In this document: positions 24,588-33,575 of the stretch, piece by piece
Layout: each line of letters starts with the position of its first letter
Position numbering within the stretch: the first letter of the stretch is position 1
NCBI GenBank assembly: GCA_937951615.1
Contig: CALFBH010000055.1
Span: forward strand, 1 to 64,000
Direction: 5' to 3'
Source of the DNA: an uncultured Saprospiraceae bacterium
GTDB taxonomy: Bacteria; Bacteroidota; Bacteroidia; Chitinophagales; Saprospiraceae
Length of the DNA stretch: 64,000 nucleotides
Made by a program: the position numbers and the translations under genes
The notes under the pieces: generated by a model
The model's input: the letters and a program-made list of their open reading frames with translations, nothing else
What the model was told of the DNA's origin: nothing
The model's database searches: none

Positions 24588-25676
24588 ATGAATTACCTAA
24601 CTATCGGACATACACATTCCCGTCGAGTTGCTTTCTGGCAGGATGTACTAGCTGCCAAAGGCTTTAGGCATCAGTTGATTAGCTTTCAGCAGATTGTGGG
24701 TGAAAAGTGGCCGGATATTTCTGGGACAGCTACTTTACGCATCACTTCGCCTGGTGAAGATTTTGAAACTTACCGGCTTTTATTATCGCTCGGCGGCTGC
24801 CCGCAGGCAGAAGGTCTAAGCTTTGAAAAAGGACGGATTCAATTTGCACAATACTGGTATAAAGGCTGGTGTATCCTATTGGATAAAATTGACAATTTTC
24901 TGAAACGGCATCCCCATATTAAAGTGATGAATAGCCCGCAAGCTATTCGTCTGGCTTTTCACAAAGCAACATGTCAGCAATGGCTCGCGCAGCAGCAAAT
25001 ACCAACACCACAGATTTTTCTACCTCAATTAAAAAACTATGAACAGCTTATAGATACATTGGAACAACAAAAACTCCATCAGGTATTTATCAAACCCTGG
25101 CATGGTTCCTCTGCTTCGGGTGTGATGGCTTTCCGAAAATCCGGCAATCGACAGATGCTTTATACGACGATTCATCTCGTTCAGGAAAATGGAGTTCGAT
25201 TGTATAATCATTTGCAGCTGCAAAAATATAATGATCCGCAGGACATCAAAACGATTATAGACGAAATGATTCCACACGGCTTGCTGGTCGAGCAGTGGAT
25301 CAGAAAAAAAACCTTTCGAAGAAAAAGTGTTGATTTAAGGATTGTGGTGATTCGCGATACGGCTGTTTTTGTTGTTCCCCGAATGAGTCCGCATTTTATC
25401 ACAAATCTCCATCTTGGCAATGAAAAGGGTAAGATTGAAGCACTTGAAGTAGCATGGGGTTCCGCTTGTATCGCTTCCGCTAAAAAAGTGGCAGTGCAGG
25501 CGGTAGCAGCTATTCCAGGTTTGTTTTATGCCGGTGTAGATGTTGCTATTGACGATTATAACGAAAAACCTTATGTACTGGAAGTCAATGCTTTTGGTGA
25601 TTTATTGCTGAATATTCATTATAAAAACAAGACGACTTATGAGTGGGAATGGGAGATTTTTAATGATGAATTATGA
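24588..25676 (+). CDS. ATP-grasp-like protein, STM4014 family
   Basis: A 362-residue protein with ATP-grasp features in the second half: HQVFIKPWHGSSASGVMAF (ATP-binding Lys and Gly-rich loop), LLVEQWI, DLRIVVI, and the terminal metal-binding ENVNAFGD-like segment VLEVNAFGDLL. ATP-grasp enzymes ligate a carboxylate to an amine or thiol through an acyl-phosphate. The neighbours make it STM4014-like. ATG 24588 is preferred to ATG 24573, because the latter lies in the repeat upstream. Part of the predicted operon. Confidence 0.85.
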   Translation: MNYLTIGHTHSRRVAFWQDVLAAKGFRHQLISFQQIVGEKWPDISGTATLRITSPGEDFETYRLLLSLGGCPQAEGLSFEKGRIQFAQYWYKGWCILLDKIDNFLKRHPHIKVMNSPQAIRLAFHKATCQQWLAQQQIPTPQIFLPQLKNYEQLIDTLEQQKLHQVFIKPWHGSSASGVMAFRKSGNRQMLYTTIHLVQENGVRLYNHLQLQKYNDPQDIKTIIDEMIPHGLLVEQWIRKKTFRRKSVDLRIVVIRDTAVFVVPRMSPHFITNLHLGNEKGKIEALEVAWGSACIASAKKVAVQAVAAIPGLFYAGVDVAIDDYNEKPYVLEVNAFGDLLLNIHYKNKTTYEWEWEIFNDEL

Positions 25677-25729
25677 ACAATAAATGATGAATGAATATTC
25701 AATGATAAATAGTCAATGTTAAATGAAAA
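25677..25729. repeat. AATGATGAATG-type junction repeat
   Basis: A short run of AAATGATGAATGAATATTCAATGATAAATAG words bridges the ATP-grasp stop and the HAD start (about 50 bases). Only one arm is present. Confidence 0.75.
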
Positions 25730-26347
25730 ATGATATACGTTTTTGATTTGGATAATACGCTGATTCAGCGAAATGATGCTATGCTTCGCTGTATTGAAGC
25801 GCAGTTTTCTATGGTTTTGGATCAGCAGCAAAAAAAAGCTATTCGGCAACGAGATGAGGCTGGATATAGTCCGCGTTTGGGCTTTTGCCAATGGCTGAAA
25901 CAGTATTTGAATTTGCCCGATACTGCGGTACAAATTTGGGATACCATAAGAAAGCATATAGGTAGATATGTCACGGTGCAGCCTTCTACTTTATCTATTT
26001 TGCAACGACTTGGTCAGCAGCATGAATTGGCGATTTTGACCAATGGTGGTACAGAAAATCAGCTCAACAAAATCCGTCATGCTGGGCTTGACAGGCTTAT
26101 TCCGCAGGAGCGCATCTTTATCTCAGAAGCTATGGGATGTTCTAAACCTGATGAGCAGGCATTTCGGCATGTTGAGCAATATTTTCAAAAAAAATCCGAT
26201 TTTTGCATGATTGGCGACCACTTAGAAAATGATATTTATGGCGCTTTATATGCAGGTTGGCAGGCTATTTATCTGAATCCAAAAGGAATAATAATTCCCA
26301 ATATAAAGAGTATCCAAAGCCTTGAAAAATTGGTGATTGGATATTAA
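25730..26347 (+). CDS. HAD-superfamily phosphatase
   Basis: A 205-residue haloacid-dehalogenase-type hydrolase: motif I FDLDNTL at residues 5-11 (nucleophile D5), motif II ILTNGG near 103, motif III Lys in GCSKPDEQAF near 139, motif IV IGDHLENDI near 161. A small cap domain lies between motifs I and II. It probably removes phosphate from a small substrate of the pathway. It lies between STM4014- and STM4013-like genes, and appears to be an addition to the Salmonella-type gene set as I remember it. Confidence 0.87.
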   Translation: MIYVFDLDNTLIQRNDAMLRCIEAQFSMVLDQQQKKAIRQRDEAGYSPRLGFCQWLKQYLNLPDTAVQIWDTIRKHIGRYVTVQPSTLSILQRLGQQHELAILTNGGTENQLNKIRHAGLDRLIPQERIFISEAMGCSKPDEQAFRHVEQYFQKKSDFCMIGDHLENDIYGALYAGWQAIYLNPKGIIIPNIKSIQSLEKLVIGY

Positions 26348-26398
26348 GTTATTGAGTGATTAAGTGGCACACTCAATAACTTAATCAACTCAATACAC
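26348..26398. repeat. TTAAGTTATTGAG-type hairpin at operon junction
   Basis: AAGTTATTGAGTGATTAAGTG is followed by CACTCAATAACTTAATCAACT, nearly perfect complements. The second arm ends at the next ATG. Confidence 0.9.
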
Positions 26399-27229
26399 AT
26401 GAACAGACAATTCAACATGAACGAAATCGTCGGAACAGCCAACATACTTTTCATGGTATTGGATGCCCTGCGGTATGATGTTGCGCAAGAGCAATTCCTA
26501 CAAGGCAATCTGCCCAATTTTGCGAAACACCTCCCTCCTACCGGCTGGGAAAAACGATACACGCCCGGCAGTTTCACTTTCCCTGCTCATCAGGCTTTTT
26601 TTGCTGGTTTTTTGCCTACAAAAATTAATGAACGCATCACGCCTCGGTTGTTTGCAGCCGAATTTCAAGGCAGCGAGTCCACGACTGAACATACTTTTAT
26701 CTATCAGGAAGCAGATTTTATTACGGCACTCAATAATCGGGGCTACTCGACTGCCTGTATTGGAGGCGTTGGTTTTTTCAATAAAAAAACGAGCATCAGC
26801 AATGTGTTCCCTAGTTTGTTTCAGGAAAGTTTTTGGTCACCGCAATTGGGCGTTACTGAAAAAAACTCTACCGAACATCAATTCAAACTCGCACAAAACT
26901 GGCTAAGTCGTGTTACTCCTCCTTACTGTTTATTTATCAATATATCTGCCATTCATCAGCCGAATTATTTCTATTTAAATGATGATAAAACGGACAACCT
27001 GGAAAGCCATGCAGCCGCCCTGCGCTATGTAGATAGCCAGCTTCCCATCCTAATGAATGCTATGCCGAAAGACCAGCCTTGTTATTGTATCATTTGCAGC
27101 GACCACGGCACAGCTTATGGCGAAGATGGGCATTGGGGGCATCGAAATGGGCATGCTACTGTGATGGAAGTTCCTTATGTGGATTTTATGCTTGAGGGTG
27201 AAAAGCGGTCGATGGTCGATTATCCATAG
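26399..27229 (+). CDS. sulfatase/alkaline-phosphatase-like hydrolase, STM4013 family
   Basis: A 276-residue metal-dependent hydrolase. The N-terminal ILFMVLDALRYDV supplies metal-binding Asp, GSFTFPAHQAFFAG carries the expected catalytic Ser/Thr, and CSDHGTAYGEDGHWGHRNGH carries the metal-binding Asp-His and His residues of the alkaline phosphatase superfamily. It is shorter than true sulfatases and fits STM4013/SEN3800. The last nine residues (EKRSMVDYP) are encoded by the first arm of a GTCGATGG-type repeat, so the natural C-terminus may have been replaced. ATG 26417 is an alternative start. Confidence 0.85.
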   Translation: MNRQFNMNEIVGTANILFMVLDALRYDVAQEQFLQGNLPNFAKHLPPTGWEKRYTPGSFTFPAHQAFFAGFLPTKINERITPRLFAAEFQGSESTTEHTFIYQEADFITALNNRGYSTACIGGVGFFNKKTSISNVFPSLFQESFWSPQLGVTEKNSTEHQFKLAQNWLSRVTPPYCLFINISAIHQPNYFYLNDDKTDNLESHAAALRYVDSQLPILMNAMPKDQPCYCIICSDHGTAYGEDGHWGHRNGHATVMEVPYVDFMLEGEKRSMVDYP

Positions 27230-27400
27230 CCGATGGCTGTTTTCAAGCATAAATGACTGTTTATTTTAGTCTCATTCCTTAGATTATACTAGTATTCATT
27301 TTGCTTTGCAAAATGTGTGTAAAATTTACAAAACTGGAGTACCTTAAAACTTTAGCTATGGACTATCGACTGCGGACTATCGACTATAGGTATTCCTCTG
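27206..27400. repeat. GTCGATGG-type octamer-core element
   Basis: GCGGTCGATGGTCGATTATCC, the core CATTTTGCTTTGCAAAATG (27297-27315), then TATGGACTATCGACTGCGGA. It starts inside the STM4013-like gene and separates the cluster from recA. Confidence 0.9.
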
Positions 27401-27575
27401 CAATCCCGACATTCTGTCTACCTTTGCCAAACTGTCATTTACTGTCATTGTATTGCGTAAATTTACGTTCAAAAACACAAATTACTGACTATGAGTACTT
27501 TATGATATTTTTCAAAACATTTTGTCAAATAATTTTTGTTTTTAAAACAAAATGTTCATTTTTTTGGCTTATTTC

Positions 27576-27606
27576 TTGCATTATCTAAGCAAATAGATTA
27601 ACTTTG
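27576..27606 (+). promoter_or_regulatory. recA promoter
   Basis: TTG at 27576-27578, 20-nt spacer, TAACTTTG at 27599-27606, then a ~50-base leader to ATG 27656. The 27401-27575 stretch before it contains no clear gene or repeat and no obvious LexA box was identified. Confidence 0.8.
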
Positions 27607-27655
27607 TATCATCATTTAAATTACAGATACATCAACATTTTAAAATCCGCGTAAT

Positions 27656-28747
27656 ATGTCTAAAGAATTAGAAGCCAAAAAAAAGGCACTCCAACTCACC
27701 ATCGATCGACTCGAAAAAACCTACGGTAAAGGGACAGTCATGACCCTTGGCGACAAACAAGTCGTACAAGTAGAAACCATTCCATCCGGCTCATTGGGCT
27801 TAGATTTAGCTATGGGTATCGGTGGTTTCCCCCGTGGTCGTATCGTCGAAATTTACGGACCAGAATCTTCTGGTAAAACGACACTGGCTATTCATGCCAT
27901 TGCAGAAGCACAGAAAAAAGGTGGCATCGCTGCTTTTATTGATGCAGAACACGCCTTCGACCGTTTTTATGCGGAAGCTTTGGGCGTAGATACAGACAAT
28001 CTCCTGATTTCTCAGCCAGATAATGGAGAGCAAGCATTAGAAATTACTGAAAACCTGATTCGCTCAGGTGCGATTGATATTATTGTTATTGACTCCGTTG
28101 CTGCACTTGTACCACGTAGTGAGATAGAAGGTGAAATGGGAGACTCTAAAATGGGTTTGCAGGCACGTCTGATGTCACAAGCTATGCGTAAGCTGACCAG
28201 CGCGATTGGCAAAACTGGCTGTTGTTGTGTTTTTATCAACCAGTTGCGGGAGAAGATTGGCGTCATGTTCGGCAATCCTGAAACCACGACAGGTGGTAAT
28301 GCCCTGAAATTTTATGCTTCTATGCGCCTCGACATTCGTAAGTCAGGTTCTGCGATTAAAGACAAAGAAGGCAATGTAACTGGAAATCACGTAAAAGTGA
28401 AAGTGCAGAAAAACAAACTCGCTCCACCTTTCCGTGTTGCTGAATTTGATATTGTATATGGACAAGGTATTTCTCGTACTGGCGAGGTAGTTGATATAGG
28501 AGTTGATTTGGATGTTATCGGCAAAAGTGGTGCATGGTATAGCTACGGCGGTACTAAAATCGCTCAGGGACGCGAATCAGCAAAATCTTTCCTTGCTGAC
28601 AACCCCGAAGTTTGTCTTGAAATAGAAACTAAAATCAAAGCTAAATTAGCTGGAGACGAAGAAGAAAAAAAGAAAGACAAGAAAAAAGACAAAAAAGAGG
28701 ATACACCTGCCGCTACAAACGGACAAGTGAAAGAAACTGCCGAATAG
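27656..28747 (+). CDS. recA: recombinase RecA
   Basis: ATP-dependent strand-exchange protein, also coprotease for SOS repressors. The 363-residue product shows Walker [10 protein letters not shown] at residues 68-76, IDAEHAFD, the Walker B strand [14 protein letters not shown], the L2-region [12 protein letters not shown] and [19 protein letters not shown]. The C-terminus is a Lys/Asp/Glu-rich tail ([12 protein letters not shown]) as in many Bacteroidota. It has its own promoter and a strong terminator, so it is monocistronic. Confidence 0.98.
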   Translation: MSKELEAKKKALQLTIDRLEKTYGKGTVMTLGDKQVVQVETIPSGSLGLDLAMGIGGFPRGRIVEIYGPESSGKTTLAIHAIAEAQKKGGIAAFIDAEHAFDRFYAEALGVDTDNLLISQPDNGEQALEITENLIRSGAIDIIVIDSVAALVPRSEIEGEMGDSKMGLQARLMSQAMRKLTSAIGKTGCCCVFINQLREKIGVMFGNPETTTGGNALKFYASMRLDIRKSGSAIKDKEGNVTGNHVKVKVQKNKLAPPFRVAEFDIVYGQGISRTGEVVDIGVDLDVIGKSGAWYSYGGTKIAQGRESAKSFLADNPEVCLEIETKIKAKLAGDEEEKKKDKKKDKKEDTPAATNGQVKETAE

Positions 28748-28779
28748 ATATTAAAAACGTGTTCAAATTGACAGATATG

Positions 28780-28815
28780 ACAGGGTTATCAGTAAACTGA
28801 TAGCCCTGTTTTTTC
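28780..28815 (+). terminator. recA terminator
   Basis: ACAGGGTTATCAG pairs with CTGATAGCCCTGT over TAAA and is followed by TTTTTTC. Confidence 0.93.
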
Positions 28816-28921
28816 TTGCCTCTATTATTCTCACAATCACTGCCAGCCCACCCGCTATCGCGGTTCACTTCGTCAGAAGTCCACTGGACTTCTGGTTTTC
28901 TTGCAGAAAACTACACTTCGT

Positions 28922-30811
28922 TCATACCATTTCCTGCCCAAGGTAAGCAACTACATCCCCAATTTCTCCCTTTATGCTTCCATAATTCATCGAGATAAAG
29001 CTTAGGGTATTATTCTTAGTCGAGCGAATGAAAAGCGGAATCCGATCCTTTGCAATACGACTTAGCAATTGAGGTAAATCAGTATCTGTTTCTTTAATAG
29101 AGTATTCATGTATTTCAGGTGAGTCCTGCATGATTTTATTAAAGTGAATAAAGTCGCAGTCGCTGTGAAATAATGCGTTCTTAGGTACTTCGATGTCCTC
29201 GTTTTTCATTTCCAGGTTGGTCACAAAACGATAACTTCCATTTTCTCCAAAATTTTCTTTATACTTATTACAGGCAACATTATTTACTTCTGCGCTACTC
29301 GTCATGGCTACCAGATAACCGATGTCCAGTAATTCATATCGATCATTCAAATCATCAGAAAAAATATTTTCCTGCAAGGCTTCCAAGCCCATATTTTTCG
29401 CCTTATTTACTTCCTGTTTGTTGCTATCTACAAGCACGACGTGACGTCCATGTTTTTGCAAATATTTAGCAATCAATCGCGACCCTTTTCCTGCTCCGAC
29501 AATCATTACGCCATCTGAATCATCTAAAGTCACACCTAGCAGACGGGCAACAAGTCGGGCAGTTGTGGCATTTAATAATACTGTTCCCAACACAATCAAA
29601 AAAGTAAGCGGTGTAATCCAGCGTGCCTGCTCCCGAATCAAGTCAGGTATATTTTCGGATTGCATGAGGCTGATGCCAAATAAGGAAGCGATACCCGCAG
29701 CGACAATACCACGCGGGCCAATCCAGGAAACAAATAATTTTTCTCGAAAACTCAGATTTGATCCAACTGTACTCAAAAATACGCCTATCGGTCGCAACAC
29801 AAAAACAACAATGGCAAAAACCATCAAAGCCCTTGGGTCTATCAATAACTGAAGTTGTTCTATCGTGATATTTGCGGAAAGCAAAATAAATAAAACCGAA
29901 ACTAACAGAACAGTCAGCGACTCTTTGAAGTCGAGAATTTCTTTCAGGTTTTCGATGTCCATATTACCCAGTGTCATTCCCATTACTACAACGGTCAGTA
30001 GTCCTGATTCGTGTACCAGTAAATCCGAGGTCACAAAAGCAGCCAACACTAAGGCTAGTGTAAATACATTCAACAAATAATGAGGAATCATCTTACGCTT
30101 AATGAGTTGTGACAACGCTAGCGCAGCCCCTACACCCACTGAAAATCCTACAGCTAGGATGATACCAAAAGTCTTGAGCGCAGTTGCCGTAAATTCCTGT
30201 CCACTCTCCCCTGCCATGATAAATTCATAAACCAAAACCGCAACCAAAGCTCCTACAGGATCAATCAATATGCCTTCCCATTTGAGTACATTTGCCACGT
30301 TTTTGGACAAGGGGACATTTCGCAAAATAGGTGCAATCACCGTTGGCCCCGTTACTATAATCAAGCCGCCAAACAAAAAAGCCAGTGACCAACTCAAACC
30401 CAGTACATAATGTGCAGCCAATCCACCACCGATAAAGGAAACGACAGAACCTATCGAAATCAATTTTAAAATCACTGGAGCAATTCCTCCTCTAATTTCT
30501 TTCATTTTCAATGTCAGCCCTCCTTCAAACAGGATAACACCAATAGCCAGCGAGACAAAATAAAACAGGCTCTTCCCCGGAAACAAACCATGCCCGTGAA
30601 TCGTCTCCACATGATCGCCATGCCCGCGATGCAAAATAACGTCAGGATCGTAAATAGGCTCTATCCATTTGATTCCATCCAGCCAATACGCAGAAACAGG
30701 GCCGACTAATAAACCAATGATAATCAATGGTAATATAGCAGGCACACCGGTTTTCCAGGCCAACCATTGGGCGATAATTCCAAGAATAACTATACTGGCA
30801 AGTTCGAGCAT
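28922..30811 (-). CDS. monovalent cation:proton antiporter with RCK domain
   Basis: A 629-residue transporter. Residues ~1-425 are a sodium/hydrogen-exchanger domain with about 12 membrane helices; GPTVIAPIL and EGILIDPVGA carry the conserved ion-binding acidic position. Residues ~435-545 are a Rossmann NAD-binding RCK/TrkA-N module (VMIVGAGKGSRLIAKYL, VVLVDSN). The end resembles a small RCK-C part. Such proteins exchange K+ or Na+ for protons and are gated by nucleotide. It reads toward recA, with a short palindromic segment (GCTATCGCGG...CACTTCGTCAGAAGTCC) between. Confidence 0.9.
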   Translation of the reverse strand: MLELASIVILGIIAQWLAWKTGVPAILPLIIIGLLVGPVSAYWLDGIKWIEPIYDPDVILHRGHGDHVETIHGHGLFPGKSLFYFVSLAIGVILFEGGLTLKMKEIRGGIAPVILKLISIGSVVSFIGGGLAAHYVLGLSWSLAFLFGGLIIVTGPTVIAPILRNVPLSKNVANVLKWEGILIDPVGALVAVLVYEFIMAGESGQEFTATALKTFGIILAVGFSVGVGAALALSQLIKRKMIPHYLLNVFTLALVLAAFVTSDLLVHESGLLTVVVMGMTLGNMDIENLKEILDFKESLTVLLVSVLFILLSANITIEQLQLLIDPRALMVFAIVVFVLRPIGVFLSTVGSNLSFREKLFVSWIGPRGIVAAGIASLFGISLMQSENIPDLIREQARWITPLTFLIVLGTVLLNATTARLVARLLGVTLDDSDGVMIVGAGKGSRLIAKYLQKHGRHVVLVDSNKQEVNKAKNMGLEALQENIFSDDLNDRYELLDIGYLVAMTSSAEVNNVACNKYKENFGENGSYRFVTNLEMKNEDIEVPKNALFHSDCDFIHFNKIMQDSPEIHEYSIKETDTDLPQLLSRIAKDRIPLFIRSTKNNTLSFISMNYGSIKGEIGDVVAYLGQEMV

Positions 30812-31033
30812 AATTTGCTAATTTATAGATTGGTAAGAGCTTAAACAGCTAATTTTTTATTAATTGCGAAAATAAAAAATTAGTCGCTAAGTTCTCAACT
30901 TTTGTAAGAGTATGTTTAAAAGACTTTTGGAGTTTTTGCTAAGCTTCGACTAAATTTCTGCCGACGAATCGAGTACCACCAATAATTAAAATGTTTTTTA
31001 TTGTTTAGAGTTTGTTTAATCTTTAATGTCGTT

Positions 31034-31151
31034 GGTTTCGTAAACTTGCGGGTCAGCCCTGTGGTAAGAAAGTTTGCTAAACCTAAAACTGAGAATAATA
31101 AGGTTTAGCAAACTCGCTTCCCTAAAAGCCTAGGCACAAGTTTACGAAACC
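31034..31151. mobile_element. palindromic MITE-like repeat B, copy 2
   Basis: Perfect 15-bp terminal inverted repeats GGTTTCGTAAACTTG (31034-31048) and its complement (31137-31151), with inner GTTTGCTAAACCT pairing with AGGTTTAGCAAAC. It is the one-unit form of the element at 6007-6187. It ends one base before the BatA-like stop codon. The rest of 30812-31033 holds no gene that I can see. Confidence 0.88.
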
Positions 31152-31152
31152 A

Positions 31153-32181
31153 TCATGGCACAACTCTAAAAACAGTATATCTCAACAGCAATTCCAAAAT
31201 CAACAGTAATAAAGCCCAGCCAATCCAGGGATAAAACTCTTCGCTGTGTCGCTTGATGGTCGTGACTTCTATTTTTGTTTTCTCTAATTCGTCAATACTT
31301 TTATACACATTGGACAAGGCATCGCTACTCGTTGCACGAAAGTATCGCCCTCCTGTTATCTTGGAAATATTAACCAAAACCTGTTCAATTTTATTGACAT
31401 ATTGCACCCGCTGATTATACCTACTCGTAGATTCCCTCATTGATCTCCTTCCAACAAGTCCATTGGATAACATCGCAATGGTATATACTTTGACATCCAT
31501 TTCTTTTGCGATTTCTGCCGCTTCAAGCGGACTAACCTCCCCTGATTCATTGATTCCATCTGTCAATAAAATAATGACTTTGCTTTTAGCTTTGCTGTCT
31601 TTTATTCGATTGACCGCTGTAGCGAGTCCAGTGCCAATTGCAGTCTTGCCCTCCAACATCCTCGTTTTTGCAGTTGCCAAAAACTCATTCACGACTCTAT
31701 GGTCAGTTGTCAATGGACACTGCGTGAAGGCTTCGCCGGCAAATAAGGCTAGTCCGATGCGGTCATGTTTTCTGTTTTCCACAAATTCAATGGCCACTCT
31801 TTTACTCGCTTCCAGTCTATTGGGACTAAAATCGCGTTCTTCCATACTCGTAGATACATCCATGACCAAAAATATATCTATCCCGTCTGCAGTGATCTCT
31901 TCTTCTTTGTGTACAGACTGCGGGCGGGCAAGCGCGACAATCAATGCCGTCAGTGCCAGTATGCGGAGAATGGGCAGAAGAATCCGAAGTCGTCCCCTTA
32001 AAGAACTGCCTCCGCTAAATGCCGCTAGTGTAGACATTCTTACCGTCGCATGACGCTGCCTGCGTTGCATATAATAATACAAGACCAACAAAGGAATCAG
32101 CAACAGCAAAGCCAACAATAGCTTATGCTTGAAGACTACATTATCATTAAAAATATTGAATATATCGAACAAGTCAAACAT
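31153..32181 (-). CDS. batA: BatA-like von Willebrand factor A protein
   Basis: A 342-residue membrane protein of the Bat aerotolerance cluster. Two N-terminal membrane helices (LLLALLLLIPLLVLYYYM; ILRILALTALIVALARP) precede a VWA domain with the MIDAS motif DVSTSMEER, TDGINESGEV and a C-terminal membrane helix. ATG 32181 is chosen: the nine residues encoded upstream come from a GAATTT-type repeat. It is the last gene of the moxR-DUF3298-DUF58-BatD-like-batA set, all on the minus strand, and probably acts in envelope stress or complex assembly with MoxR. Confidence 0.9.
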   Translation of the reverse strand: MFDLFDIFNIFNDNVVFKHKLLLALLLLIPLLVLYYYMQRRQRHATVRMSTLAAFSGGSSLRGRLRILLPILRILALTALIVALARPQSVHKEEEITADGIDIFLVMDVSTSMEERDFSPNRLEASKRVAIEFVENRKHDRIGLALFAGEAFTQCPLTTDHRVVNEFLATAKTRMLEGKTAIGTGLATAVNRIKDSKAKSKVIILLTDGINESGEVSPLEAAEIAKEMDVKVYTIAMLSNGLVGRRSMRESTSRYNQRVQYVNKIEQVLVNISKITGGRYFRATSSDALSNVYKSIDELEKTKIEVTTIKRHSEEFYPWIGWALLLLILELLLRYTVFRVVP

Positions 32182-32239
32182 AAATACAAATTCAAACGTC
32201 AAATACAAATTTAAACGTTCATTAACTATTAATCATAAA

Positions 32240-32397
32240 ATTCTAGTCAATTTAGGTTGATGGTCGATGGCTGTTTCTAGTATTCTGGTCATTTCAGTGT
32301 TTCATTTTGCTTTGTAAAATGCGTATAGGATATTGTTAAATTTCAGCTATTCCCGATAGCTATCCGGAATCGACCATCGACCATGGACTATGGACTA
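32240..32397. repeat. GTCGATGG-type octamer-core element
   Basis: On the minus strand (gene direction): GTCCATAGTCCATGGTCGAT after the upstream stop, core CATTTTACAAAGCAAAATG, then AGCCATCGACCATCAACC toward the batA start. The plus-strand core is at 32301-32319. Confidence 0.88.
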
Positions 32398-33332
32398 AAC
32401 TCTTTAACTTCTTTTTTGGTGGCATGAATAAATTCATAAGCTGTATCCATAGCCGCCTGATGCACTTCCAGTCCAGGTTTCGACTTGGCAAATTTCACCA
32501 AATCGGAAGCTTGTAAGGTAGCCCGAAGTTTTCCAGTCAGCGAATCAGAGAAGTTTTCTTTTTTCAGCCAATCCAAAATTTCATCTGTTGTTGATTCCAG
32601 CGCATTTACACCATATCGATTTTCCAAATATTCGCGGAAAGCAAAAGTCAGTTTGGTATAATAGAGTTTTGTTTTATCCTGCTGCCAGAGCTTTTCTTTT
32701 TCCAATGCCTGTAATTTCTGTAAAGCAGTGACGTGTGCGGGTGGCACGTAGACCACCTGCTCTTCTGGTTCCTTTTGCGATAAGCGTTTTCTGATGATAT
32801 AAAACAGCCCGCCCAATACCAGCAAAATGCCCAAAATCAGTCCCACTATTTTCAAAATTTCTGCCCGTGTAATGGGTTCTTCCATAATCGGCTTAATCGG
32901 TGCGATAAAAGTGCTGTCCACATTCATCGTACTGACCATCAGTATAATGGGTTGTGAATAGAGCGTCTGTATCCTGCCATTTTGTGTGTACCTAAAAGGC
33001 AGGGCAGGAATTTCATATACGCCGGAATCAAAAGCAGCTATCGTGATATTTTGTTGTGTGATAAATTCTGGTGTAGTCTTCAAGGTATCCAATTGACCAA
33101 TACGAATCAGCTCCAAATCCCCCAACTCTTTATCTGTCACCTGCGGGTATTGAATGGCTAATCCAGGCGCACCATTGACCATCAAGTGTATATCCGTCTG
33201 ATCACCAATAAGCAAGGTGGTACTATCGACAGTTGCCATCACAGCCACCTTCTGAGCATGAACCGCACCTGTACTCAACACACCAAACAGTGTGTACAAT
33301 AAGATGTAAATAGAATGAATTACTCGTTTCAT
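32388..33332 (-). CDS. BatD-like/DUF4381-type membrane protein of the Bat cluster
   Basis: A 314-residue protein with a signal peptide (cleavage near AVHAQ, residue ~27), an extracytoplasmic beta-rich domain resembling the start of BatD (TVDSTTLLIGDQTDIHLMV), one membrane helix near residues 163-183 (IVGLILGILLVLGGLFYII), and a ~110-residue cytoplasmic helical domain (FAFREYLENRYGVNALESTT, DEILDWL). It lies between DUF58 and BatA genes, the usual place of such a protein, and likely links the periplasmic and cytoplasmic parts of the machinery. Confidence 0.82.
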   Translation of the reverse strand: MKRVIHSIYILLYTLFGVLSTGAVHAQKVAVMATVDSTTLLIGDQTDIHLMVNGAPGLAIQYPQVTDKELGDLELIRIGQLDTLKTTPEFITQQNITIAAFDSGVYEIPALPFRYTQNGRIQTLYSQPIILMVSTMNVDSTFIAPIKPIMEEPITRAEILKIVGLILGILLVLGGLFYIIRKRLSQKEPEEQVVYVPPAHVTALQKLQALEKEKLWQQDKTKLYYTKLTFAFREYLENRYGVNALESTTDEILDWLKKENFSDSLTGKLRATLQASDLVKFAKSKPGLEVHQAAMDTAYEFIHATKKEVKEFSP

Positions 33333-33399
33333 TTATTTTGGAAATCAAAATTATTAAACCCAATTACCCGTTTTTTTGCCTCACCTAGCCTCTCCATTC

Positions 33400-33575
33400 T
33401 TCGATGGAGAAGGACTTCTCCTGCGCATGTCCTGCTTCGCGGACTTGCTGGGCTTTTCAATTACAGTAACAGTGGCAGTTTCAGTCGCAATGAAGATTAT
33501 ACAATATACTAATTGCCAGTTACCAATACTCAATTACCCTAATACACCAATCAACCAGTTACCAACACCCAAAAA
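33400..33575. repeat. mixed repeats between DUF58 and BatD-like genes
   Basis: Contains short palindromic words (TGTCCTGCTTCGCGGACTTG), ACAGTAACAGTGGCAG words (~33464) and a single ACCAATAC/CAATTACC-type octamer arm (33518-33575). In the minus-strand gene direction the last becomes a G/T-rich arm right after the DUF58 stop. Confidence 0.7.
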
